Assembly (NCBI GenBank): GCA_050701635.1
Contig: JBOGDF010000103.1
Coordinates: 1 to 15,291, forward strand
Source: WHSM01 sp050701635
Lineage (GTDB): Bacteria > Actinomycetota > Actinomycetes > Mycobacteriales > Micromonosporaceae
Reading direction: 5' to 3'
DNA: 15,291 nt
Made by a program: the position numbers and the translations under genes. Of this stretch, positions 7,601 through 13,002 are shown piece by piece. The notes beneath the pieces are model-generated. The model was not told the DNA's origin, made no database searches, and was given only the letters and a program-made list of their open reading frames with translations. The stretch's first letter is position 1. Each line of letters begins with the position of its first letter.

Positions 7601-8172
7601 TGGTCCATCAGCTCGACGAAGAAGTTCTCCCGGCCGAAGATGTCCAGGTAGTCGCCCGCGGCCTGGCGGGCGAGGTCGTACTCCCCGCGGCGCAGCCGGG
7701 TCTGGATCTCACCCGACGGGCAGCTGGTGGTGGCGATCAGCCCTGCGCTGTGCTCGGCGAGGATCTCCTTGTCCATCCGGGCCGCGCGGTAGAAGCCCTC
7801 CAGCCACGCCGCCGACGAGAGCCGGAACAGGTTGCGCAGCCCCTCGGCGTTGTACGCCAGCAGCGTCAGGTGCAGGTACGCACCGCCGCCGGAGACGTCG
7901 TTCTCGCCGCCGTCGCCCCAGCGCACCCGCTCCCGCCCGAAGCGGCTCCCCGGAGCCTGGTACGCCTCGATGCCGATGATCGGCTTCACGCCCGCGGCGG
8001 TGGCCTGCTGGTAGAAGTCGTACGCCCCGAAAAGGTTGCCGTGGTCGGTCATCGCGAGCGCCGGCATCCCCATCCGGGAACACTCCGCGAACAGGTCCTT
8101 CAGCCGCGCCGCACCGTCGAGCATCGAATACTCGGTGTGTACGTGCAGGTGCACGAAGTTGTCGTCCGGCAC
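4648..8172 (-). CDS. dnaE: DNA polymerase III alpha subunit (DnaE1 type)
   Basis: This is the replicative polymerase, 1174 residues, full length. The N-terminal PHP domain starts FVHLHVHTEYSMLDG. All nine metal ligands typical of an active PHP exonuclease appear present: His10, His12, Asp19, His44, Glu69, His101, Cys151, Asp219, His221. The palm follows, with GRGSAAGAIIAYALGIT and the catalytic aspartates in PDIDLDFDERRR (Asp413, Asp415) and KMDFLGLRNL (Asp577). The fingers/thumb region includes YQEQVMAIAQKVAGYSLG and FNKAHTAGYGLVSYWTAYLK. An OB domain begins near residue 1010 (VTLAGILSGVSRRVTKQGRS). It is the DnaE1 type, not the error-prone DnaE2. The GTG at 8172 is preceded by GGGGGAGG about 10 nt upstream. 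It lies 88 bp after the MinD-like gene. Confidence 0.98.
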   Translation of the reverse strand: MPDDNFVHLHVHTEYSMLDGAARLKDLFAECSRMGMPALAMTDHGNLFGAYDFYQQATAAGVKPIIGIEAYQAPGSRFGRERVRWGDGGENDVSGGGAYLHLTLLAYNAEGLRNLFRLSSAAWLEGFYRAARMDKEILAEHSAGLIATTSCPSGEIQTRLRRGEYDLARQAAGDYLDIFGRENFFVELMDHGIGIEQAAREGLTKLKQDLDLPWLATNDLHYTYADDAIAHEALLCVQSGSTLADPNRFKFGAQDFYLKSAQEMRHTWRELPEACDNTLLVAERVGDYSEVFASRDLMPEFPVPEGHTPESWLREEVHRGLEQRFPGGVSEEHRKQADYELDVIIKMGYPGYFLVTADLVRHAKSVGIRVGPGRGSAAGAIIAYALGITELDPLKHGLIFERFLNPERVSMPDIDLDFDERRRGEMIRYATERYGEERVAQIITYGTIKAKAAIKDAARVLGYPYALGDRITKAMPPAVMGKDIPLGGIFDPGHKRYGEAVEFRQLYESEADVAKVVDTARGLEGLKRQWGVHAAGVILSKEPLVEVVPILRRPQDGAVITQWDMGASENIGLLKMDFLGLRNLTVMDDCLLSIKANRDRQLQLETLALDDAKTYELLSRGDTLGVFQLDGGPMRSLLRAMAPDNFEDISAVLALYRPGPMGANAHNDYADRKNDRQQVTPIHEELAEPLADILDDTYGLIVYQEQVMAIAQKVAGYSLGKADLLRRAMGKKKKEILDKEFEPFAAGMRANGYSDEAITKLWDILVPFSDYAFNKAHTAGYGLVSYWTAYLKANYPAEYMAALLTSVGDDKDKMAVYLAECRRKHIKVLPPDVNSSAGQFTPVGDDIRFGLAAVRNVGSGVVESIQRSRTEKGRFENFYDFLRKIEPQACTKKVVESLIKAGAFDSMGHTRKGLLAVHADAVESFMDVKRNEAIGQYDLFGSAFGEADAGPELTVTAPIPTDEWEKTDLLTFEREMLGLYVSDHPLLGVEHALAAAADMPVSQLSDESVVDGAQVTLAGILSGVSRRVTKQGRSWASASLEDLEGAVEVLFFPNTYELVGSYIAEDAIVAVKGRVDRREDVPRLIAADLSLPELAADPDARPVVLSLPAARVVPPLVERLKEVLHSHPGNAEVQLKLVNGKRTTVLRLGPLRVDSSPALMADLKALLGPQAVAG

Positions 8173-8216
8173 TTGCTACGGACCTCCCCCTGGCGTGGCT
8201 CAGGGAGCAACCCTAA

Positions 8217-8249
8217 CGCCGGGCTCCGACGGTTTCCGCGAAGCCGGCG
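8217..8249 (-). terminator. GC-rich hairpin between the MinD-like gene and dnaE
   Basis: CGCCGGGCT (8217-8225) can pair with AGCCGGCG (8242-8249) if one G is bulged. The loop contains a small inner CGG-TTT-CCG stem. It begins 12 bp past the ATPase stop codon, where a terminator or processing hairpin would sit. No T-run follows on the minus strand, so it is not a classical intrinsic terminator. It could be a fortuitous GC-rich fold, or the leader of dnaE. Confidence 0.3.
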
Positions 8250-8260
8250 GCGAGCCGCGA

Positions 8261-9295
8261 CTACTGGACGAATTTCTCCGTGATCGCCGCGGCGGCCCGC
8301 AGCCAGGCCATCCGGGTGGCGGGGTGCAGCGCCGAGTATTCGATCATCGAACCGGACTCCAGCGCCGGGTCGTACGGCACCACCACGACCTGCTTGGTAC
8401 GCATCGAGAAGTGCGCGACCAGGTCGTCGTGCAGCTCGGTGCGGTTGGGGGTCGGGCAGCTGATCAGCGTGATCGCGTCCTGCACCAGCTTGCCGAGCCC
8501 CTCCTCGATCAGCAGGTCGAGCATCCAGTCCGCGGAGAACGCCGCGTCCTCCCGGGGCACGGTGGTGACCACCAGCTGGTCGCAGGAGTGCAGCACGGTG
8601 AGCCAGTTGGGGCTCTCCACGTTGTTGCCGGTGTCGACACAGACGATGTCGTGGGTACGGGTCAGGATGTCCAGGATCCGGCGTACCGCCTCCGGGTCGA
8701 GCTTGCGTGCCACCCGGGGGTCCTCGTCGCCGGAGAGCACGTCGAAGGAGCCGTCCGCGGAGTAGCGGAGGTATTCGTCGAGCCGCTCGGCGAGCTGCGG
8801 CCCGGCCGCCTCCACCTCAGGCAGGTCGCCCAGCAGGTGCCGTACGGTGCGCGCGTGCCGGGCCGTACCGGCGCGCAGCCCGAGTGTGCCGCGCAGCTCG
8901 TTGTCGTCCCAGGCCAGCACGCCCTTGCCGCGGGCGCTGCCCAACGTGGCGGCGGTCAACACGCACGCCGTGGTCTTGTGTACGCCGCCCTTCGGGTTGG
9001 CGAAGGCGAGCACCCGCGACCCACCGAGATCACAGCGCAGGGTGTCGATCAGCTGGTCCACCGGGTTGGCCGGCGCCGCGGGGCGGGACATCGCGGGACG
9101 CAGCCGGGACCTGCCGTCGCCGCCTGGCTCAGGCGACATCGGCACCAGGGCACCACCGTTGGCGGGGTAGCCGGCGTAGTCAGGCGCCACCGCCGCCGGA
9201 TAATCCGACGAGCCGTTGGCCGCACGATCGAGCACCGGTTGCCGCTGCGGCCCTGTCTGTGCGGCGGGGTAGCCCCCACCGTCGGTCCGCTCCAA
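8261..9295 (-). CDS. MinD/ParA-like P-loop ATPase
   Basis: This is a deviant-Walker-A ATPase of the MinD/ParA group. With a TTG start at 9295 it has 344 residues. Roughly the first 95 are Pro/Gly-rich and probably disordered. The P-loop FANPKGGVHKTTA follows, with signature Lys102, P-loop Lys107 and Thr108. Then come LAWDDNELRGTLGLR (switch-I region) and a Walker B-like strand DIVCVDTGN. The core ends near TRMAWLRAAAAITEKFV. The family places proteins, chromosomes, plasmids or secretion machinery by ATP-dependent dimerisation and membrane or DNA binding; the cargo here cannot be read from sequence. The TTG is preferred because GGGAGG lies 6 nt before it; an ATG at 9391 has only a poorly spaced AGAGG, and an earlier start at 9505 would overlap the upstream gene. 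No parB-like gene is adjacent. The neighbour upstream is a single-pass membrane protein, a plausible partner. Confidence 0.88.
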   Translation of the reverse strand: MERTDGGGYPAAQTGPQRQPVLDRAANGSSDYPAAVAPDYAGYPANGGALVPMSPEPGGDGRSRLRPAMSRPAAPANPVDQLIDTLRCDLGGSRVLAFANPKGGVHKTTACVLTAATLGSARGKGVLAWDDNELRGTLGLRAGTARHARTVRHLLGDLPEVEAAGPQLAERLDEYLRYSADGSFDVLSGDEDPRVARKLDPEAVRRILDILTRTHDIVCVDTGNNVESPNWLTVLHSCDQLVVTTVPREDAAFSADWMLDLLIEEGLGKLVQDAITLISCPTPNRTELHDDLVAHFSMRTKQVVVVPYDPALESGSMIEYSALHPATRMAWLRAAAAITEKFVQ

Positions 9296-9301
9296 AATCT
9301 G

Positions 9302-9307
9302 CCTCCC
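9302..9307 (-). promoter_or_regulatory. Ribosome binding site deciding a TTG start
   Basis: GGGAGG on the minus strand, 6 nt before TTG at 9295, is the best Shine-Dalgarno in the 139-bp gap upstream of the MinD-like ATPase. It argues for TTG over the in-frame ATG at 9391. Confidence 0.65.
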
Positions 9308-9434
9308 ACGAAGACCTGCTTCGACCAGGCTACGGACACCTGGCCGATTCCCACAGTGCCGGGTACGACTTGGGCCCGTCCGATTACCCATACCTCTGTT
9401 AACGAGCGGGACCCGGCGACGTCCCGGAGCGCAC

Positions 9435-10454
9435 TTAACCGGCGGGTCCGGCCGGTATCTCCGAAGAGTCCATCTTGCCGGGTTCCACCACCTCTTCCGG
9501 ATCATCGGCGGACGGCGACTGGGTGTCGCCGCTCGACGGCGGACCGCTCGACGCGGAGCCGCTGGGGGACGGCAAAGACGGCGTCGGACTGCTCGGCGAC
9601 GGGTCCGTGGACGGGCTTTCGGGTGGGGTCCCCGAGGGCGACGACGACGGCTGCCCGGACGCGTCCGGCCCGGGATTATCCAGATAATCCGGAAGCGGTG
9701 GGGTAAATACCGCGTGATCCAGGTCTTTCAGCTCCGGGGCTGGGTCGACCGTTCGTACCCCACCGACCCCGGCCAACCGGTCGAGCACCCGGGGCTCGGC
9801 ACGGACCACGGCGCCGTACAGGCAGGAGCAGAGCTGGCGGTACGCCTCGGCCTCCAGGTCCGCCGCCTCGGCCTTGGCGAGGTAGCTGTCGCGGTGCTCG
9901 CGCTCCACCTCGCTGGTGCCGGTCAGCTTCGCCGCGTCCCGGCGGTACGACTCCGCCTCGGTCGCCTTGCGATCGGCGACCGTGACCATCCCGGTACGCA
10001 GATCGCCCGGCATCGCGCCGATAGTGATCTCCACCACATCAGTCTGGACATCGGGAAGTACGGCGCGCGTGTACCCCCGGTGGACCGCCAGCTCGCTCAG
10101 CACGGTCGCGAACCGGTCCGGCGCCAGGTACGTGGTGAAGGAGACCAGTGCGTACGCCTCGCCGCTGCCCCGCTCCGCGAGCGCGTCCAGCTCACGGTCG
10201 GCGTCCGCGGCGTACGAGGAGACCGACTGGCCCTCGGCGACGCCGACCCGGACCACGTACCCGACCTGGGTGGGCGAGGTCGGAGGTTGGTGGGCCGCCC
10301 ACACCGACGCCACCAGCAGTCCGAACGCCGCGATCACGCCGCCGGTAAGGAGCACCTTCCGCCGGATCGCGCCGCGCATGCACCAGGCCAACGCGCGCCC
10401 GAGAGGCGGCAACACGGCGGAGTCCACTCGCCGCAGCAAGTCCCCGGCATCCAC
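9435..10454 (-). CDS. Single-pass membrane protein with Pro/Ser-rich tail, unknown function
   Basis: The 339-residue product has a short basic cytoplasmic N-terminus (about residues 1-33, ending RGAIRRK) and one transmembrane helix at about 34-53 (VLLTGGVIAAFGLLVASVWA). A roughly 200-residue domain follows, with a long charged, probably coiled-coil stretch at about 155-206 rich in Ala, Glu, Lys and Arg. Next is a Cys pair (LCSCLYG, Cys209 and Cys211). From about residue 257 there is a low-complexity Pro/Ser/Thr/Gly tail of some 80 residues. The positive-inside rule places the large domain outside the membrane. I do not recognise the family. The GTG at 10454 has GGGGAGG about 5 nt upstream. 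The gene starts 29 bp after rluD and ends 139 bp before the MinD-like ATPase, so it could recruit that ATPase through its basic cytoplasmic tail (inference). The tail might cross the peptidoglycan. Confidence 0.85.
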   Translation of the reverse strand: MDAGDLLRRVDSAVLPPLGRALAWCMRGAIRRKVLLTGGVIAAFGLLVASVWAAHQPPTSPTQVGYVVRVGVAEGQSVSSYAADADRELDALAERGSGEAYALVSFTTYLAPDRFATVLSELAVHRGYTRAVLPDVQTDVVEITIGAMPGDLRTGMVTVADRKATEAESYRRDAAKLTGTSEVEREHRDSYLAKAEAADLEAEAYRQLCSCLYGAVVRAEPRVLDRLAGVGGVRTVDPAPELKDLDHAVFTPPLPDYLDNPGPDASGQPSSSPSGTPPESPSTDPSPSSPTPSLPSPSGSASSGPPSSGDTQSPSADDPEEVVEPGKMDSSEIPAGPAG

Positions 10455-10483
10455 ACGACCTCCCCATCCTCCCCGCGGTGCTT

Positions 10484-11431
10484 TCAGTCCTCGCCACGCA
10501 GCTGATCAAGCGCGTGCGCCAAGTCATCAGGGTAGTCGGTCGAGAACTCTACGTATGCCCCCGTCCCGGGATGTGTGAAGCCGAGTGATCGGGCGTGAAG
10601 CCACTGGCGGGTCAGCCCCAGCCGCGCGGCCAGGGTGGGATCCGCCCCATATGTCATATCTCCCACGCAGGGATGGCGCATCGCGGAGAAGTGCACCCGG
10701 ATCTGATGGGTACGCCCGGTCTCCAGCCGTACGTCCACCAGACTCGCCGCCCGAAACCCCTCGATCGTGTCGTAGTGGGTGACGCTCGGCCGCCCACCGG
10801 AGACCACCGCCCACCGGTAGTCGTGCCGCGGGTGCCGGTCGATCGGCGCGTCGATGGTGCCGCGCAGCGGGTCCAGATGGCCCTGCACCACCGCGTGGTA
10901 GCGCTTGTCCACCTCGCGCTCCTTGAACGCCCGCTTCAGGAAGCTGTACGCGTGCTCGCTCTTCGCCACCACCATCACCCCGGTGGTGCCGACGTCAAGC
11001 CGGTGCACGATCCCCTGTTTCTCGGCCGCGCCGCTGGTCGAGATCCGGTGGCCCATGGCGGCCAGTCCCGAGAGCACCGTGGGGCCGTCCCAGCCGGGGC
11101 TGGGGTGTGCGGCCACCCCGACCGGCTTGCTCACCACCACGATGTCGTCGTCGCTGTGTACGACTGTCAACCCCGAGACCGATTCCGGCTCCAACCGCGG
11201 CGCCACCTCCGGCGCGGGCAGTGTCGCCTCCAGCCAGGCGCCGGCGGTCACCCGGTCCGACTTCGCCGGTACGGCGCCGTCGAGGCGTACCGCACCCGCC
11301 TGCACCAACCCCGCCGCGGTGGTACGGGACAGCCCGAACAACCGAGCGACCGCCTGGTCCACCCGGTCCCCTTCCAGCCCCTCCGGTACGGGAAGCGAAC
11401 GCGGATCGCCGGCGGCGCTAGGAGTCGTCAC
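10484..11431 (-). CDS. rluD: RluD/RluA-family 23S rRNA pseudouridine synthase
   Basis: The enzyme isomerises uridine to pseudouridine in large-subunit rRNA. The 315-residue product has an N-terminal S4 RNA-binding domain (about residues 15-75, starting GDRVDQAVARLFGLSR) and the catalytic RluA domain. The catalytic aspartate is Asp146 in VHRLDVGTTGVMVVAKS. Other family signatures are VVVSKPVGVAAHPS, LETGRTHQIRVHFSAMRHP and GDMTYG. The GTG at 11431 overlaps the end of lspA by 14 nt and lacks a clear Shine-Dalgarno, so its translation probably depends on coupling to lspA. There is no better start before the S4 domain. The exact target uridines cannot be told from sequence; the family can also be annotated as YlyB-type. 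The lspA-rluD pairing is common in actinobacteria. Confidence 0.95.
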   Translation of the reverse strand: MTTPSAAGDPRSLPVPEGLEGDRVDQAVARLFGLSRTTAAGLVQAGAVRLDGAVPAKSDRVTAGAWLEATLPAPEVAPRLEPESVSGLTVVHSDDDIVVVSKPVGVAAHPSPGWDGPTVLSGLAAMGHRISTSGAAEKQGIVHRLDVGTTGVMVVAKSEHAYSFLKRAFKEREVDKRYHAVVQGHLDPLRGTIDAPIDRHPRHDYRWAVVSGGRPSVTHYDTIEGFRAASLVDVRLETGRTHQIRVHFSAMRHPCVGDMTYGADPTLAARLGLTRQWLHARSLGFTHPGTGAYVEFSTDYPDDLAHALDQLRGED

Positions 11432-12014
11432 GCTGCGAGTGTCGCACCCGGGTGCCGTCGAGCCGCCGGCCGGTCAGCTCCAGCAGCAACGCGATGCCGA
11501 CACCGACCACCAACGCGGAGTCGGCCAGGTTGAACACCGGCCACACCCCACCCGAGTCGTCGAACACGCTGATGAAGTCGATCACCGCACCGCGCATCGG
11601 CCCGGGCGCGCGGAACAGCCGGTCGACCAGGTTGCCGGTCGCGCCGCCGAGGATCAGCCCGAGCACCACCGCCCACGGTACGGAGCCCAGCCGGCGGGAG
11701 AACCGGATGATCACCGCGATCACCACCACCGCCACCAGGGTGAGCACGACGGTGTAGCCCTGGCCGAGGCTGAACGCCGCGCCGGTGTTGCGGGTCAGCA
11801 CCAGGTAGACCGCGCCGCCCAGCAGGCGTACCGCGGCGCGTCCCTCCAGTGTGGACACCGCGATCACCTTGCTGGCGATGTCGACCGCGAGCACCGTCAG
11901 GGCGCTAGCCAGCAGCCAGCCCAGCACCCGGCCGCGCAGGCCGCCCGCGGTGGCCGGCACCGGCGTCTCCACCCCGGCGTCGTCCACCGGGTCGGCCGCC
12001 TGATCGGTGCTCAG
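11418..12014 (-). CDS. lspA: Lipoprotein signal peptidase (signal peptidase II)
   Basis: LspA is the membrane aspartyl protease that removes the signal peptide from diacylated prolipoproteins. Both catalytic aspartates are present, in GGATGNLVDRLF (Asp131) and VFNLADSALVVG (Asp165), with the conserved LTRNTGAAFSLG loop. Four hydrophobic helices fit the family. From the proposed start the product is 198 residues. The start is uncertain. CTG at 12014 overlaps the upstream TGA (CTGA) and has GAGGAA about 6 nt upstream, and it would give a plausible STDQAADP N-terminus. The first in-frame GTG is at 11987 with a weak upstream site, and another is at 11972. A longer frame to 12101 runs inside the zinc-finger gene and looks spurious. 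The first catalytic helix is unaffected by the choice. Confidence 0.93.
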   Translation of the reverse strand: MSTDQAADPVDDAGVETPVPATAGGLRGRVLGWLLASALTVLAVDIASKVIAVSTLEGRAAVRLLGGAVYLVLTRNTGAAFSLGQGYTVVLTLVAVVVIAVIIRFSRRLGSVPWAVVLGLILGGATGNLVDRLFRAPGPMRGAVIDFISVFDDSGGVWPVFNLADSALVVGVGIALLLELTGRRLDGTRVRHSQRDDS

Positions 12015-12820
12015 CGCCGTTCCTCGAGCTGCTTGCAGGGGATGCACAGAGTCGCCGACGGGAACGCCGCCAGCCGCTCCACCGGAATCGGGTTGCCGCA
12101 CTTCTCACAGCTGCCGTAGTTGCCCTCGGCCACGCGCTCCAGCGCCCGCTCCACCTGGTTGATCCGCTCCAGGATGCCGTTGGCGAGCGAGATCTCCTGC
12201 TCGCGTTCGAAGGTCTTGGTGCCGGTGTCGGCCTGGTCGTCCCCCGCCGAGTCGGTCAACCGCTCCCGCTGCAGGTCGGCGATCTCGATCAAGGTCTGCT
12301 CGTGTTCGGTACGCAGCTCGTCCCGCCGCTCGGTGAGGGCGACCCGAATCTTCTCCATGTCGGCGGCGGAACGGGACCGCTTCGCCGGTGCTGTTCTGGT
12401 GATCGCCTTCTCCTCCCTGGTGGGGGTGCGCCTGGTACTGGCGCGCTTCGTGGTCGCGTGCTTCGTACCGGTGCGCTTCGTACCGACGCGCTTCGTGGTC
12501 GCGCGCTTCGTACTCGCGGCCTTGGTGCCGGTGACGGTCTTCTTCCCGGACGCTGCGGTCTTGGTCCGGGCCGCCGGTTTCGCGGCCGCCTTGGCCGCCG
12601 GTTTCGCGGCAGCCGCGGGTTTTGGTCGAGCCGGGGCCTTGGAGGTGACCTTCTTGGCCGGTTTTCTACCGGCTGACCCGGCGCGCGCCGGGCTCACCTT
12701 GGTGGACTTCTTGGCGGCCTGCTTCCCGCTGGCCGCCTTGGTCACCGATGTCTTCTTCGCTGCGGCCTTGGACGCGGTCTTGGCCGTGGCCTTCCGCGCA
12801 GCGCTCGCCCGCTCGGCCAT
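12011..12820 (-). CDS. DksA/TraR-type zinc-finger protein with histone H1-like basic tail
   Basis: The 269-residue product has two parts. Residues 1 to about 152 are Lys/Ala/Thr/Arg-rich and lack bulky hydrophobics, like histone H1 tails. They include eight TKRxx-type pentapeptides at 99-138. Residues 153-269 form a DksA/TraR unit: a predicted coiled-coil pair (from DMEKIRVALTERRDELR to about residue 235) and a C4 zinc finger, C-X2-C-X17-C-X2-C (Cys238, 241, 259, 262). At the coiled-coil tip DDQADTG resembles the DxxDxA motif with which DksA reaches the RNA polymerase active site, but a Gly replaces the last Ala. Family members modulate transcription through the polymerase secondary channel; the basic tail should bind DNA (inference). 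The ATG at 12820 has GGGAG 5 nt upstream. It overlaps lspA by 4 nt if the CTG start is right. Confidence 0.93.
   Translation of the reverse strand: MAERASAARKATAKTASKAAAKKTSVTKAASGKQAAKKSTKVSPARAGSAGRKPAKKVTSKAPARPKPAAAAKPAAKAAAKPAARTKTAASGKKTVTGTKAASTKRATTKRVGTKRTGTKHATTKRASTRRTPTREEKAITRTAPAKRSRSAADMEKIRVALTERRDELRTEHEQTLIEIADLQRERLTDSAGDDQADTGTKTFEREQEISLANGILERINQVERALERVAEGNYGSCEKCGNPIPVERLAAFPSATLCIPCKQLEERR
12428..12532 (-). repeat. 15-bp tandem repeat encoding TKRxx pentapeptides
   Basis: Seven imperfect 15-bp units run head to tail in phase with the reading frame, for example units at 12443, 12458, 12473, 12488 and 12503 built on GCGCTTCGT (plus strand). They encode most of the TKAAS/TKRAT/TKRVG/TKRTG/TKHAT/TKRAS/TRRTP series in the basic tail of the DksA-like protein. 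Because 15 is a multiple of three, unit gain or loss would keep the frame. Confidence 0.85.
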
Positions 12821-12848
12821 CTCAGCTCCCTACATATGCAAAACGGGC

Positions 12849-12868
12849 GCGTGGCACTCCTGCCACGC
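12849..12868. promoter_or_regulatory. 20-bp perfect inverted repeat in the dksA-like leader
   Basis: GCGTGGCA (12849-12856), four bases CTCC, then TGCCACGC (12861-12868) form a perfect 8-bp inverted repeat 28 bp before the ATG. Read on the minus strand it is followed four bases later by TTTT. It could be a protein-binding operator just downstream of the proposed promoter, an RNA hairpin acting as an attenuator, or the terminator for the antiporter gene upstream. Sequence alone does not decide. Confidence 0.6.
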
Positions 12869-12883
12869 ACTCCGGAATGGTCA

Positions 12884-12912
12884 AGGATACGTACCCCATC
12901 TGCGGGCGACAA
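12884..12912 (-). promoter_or_regulatory. Putative sigma-70-type promoter for the dksA-like/lspA/rluD operon
   Basis: On the minus strand TTGTCG (12907-12912) and TATCCT (12884-12889) are separated by exactly 17 bp. Each matches the consensus at four of six positions. The expected start of transcription is near 12877, placing the 20-bp inverted repeat within the untranslated leader. The surrounding 182-bp gap is visibly less GC-rich than the genes. Confidence 0.45.
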
Positions 12913-12986
12913 TGCGCCACGCGTACCGATTTCTTATGACCCGATTACCAACAGCTACCGCCCTCCTGGTTATACCCGCCCGTCTC

Positions 12987-13002
12987 CGGCTCTCTGTAGC
13001 CG
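12987..13002 (-). terminator. Short stem-loop directly after the antiporter stop
   Basis: CGGCT-ACAGAG-AGCCG on the minus strand begins at the base after the antiporter TAA. The 5-bp stem has no T-run behind it, so it is at best a weak terminator or mRNA-end hairpin. Confidence 0.25.

Noticed and set aside
8173..8260. Promoter for dnaE with GGAAAC and TAGGGT spaced 17 bp
   Set aside because: The -10 fits TANNNT, but the -35 does not fit the housekeeping consensus and only loosely recalls ECF sites. It overlaps the GC-rich hairpin, so it was not listed as a feature.
4792..8283. 1163-codon plus-strand open frame opposite dnaE
   Set aside because: It is the antisense shadow of dnaE. Composition is Val/Leu/Arg/Gly/His-rich without domain signatures, as expected where GC-rich codons leave the opposite frame free of stops.
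12835..12840. ATG immediately followed by TAG, just before the dksA-like Shine-Dalgarno (minus strand)
   Set aside because: It could be a minimal start-stop regulatory element, but it lacks its own Shine-Dalgarno and such six-base words occur by chance.
12969..12997. TATAAC as a possible second promoter for the dksA-like operon
   Set aside because: The -10 is fair, but at 17 bp the -35 position reads ACAGAG, which is a poor match.
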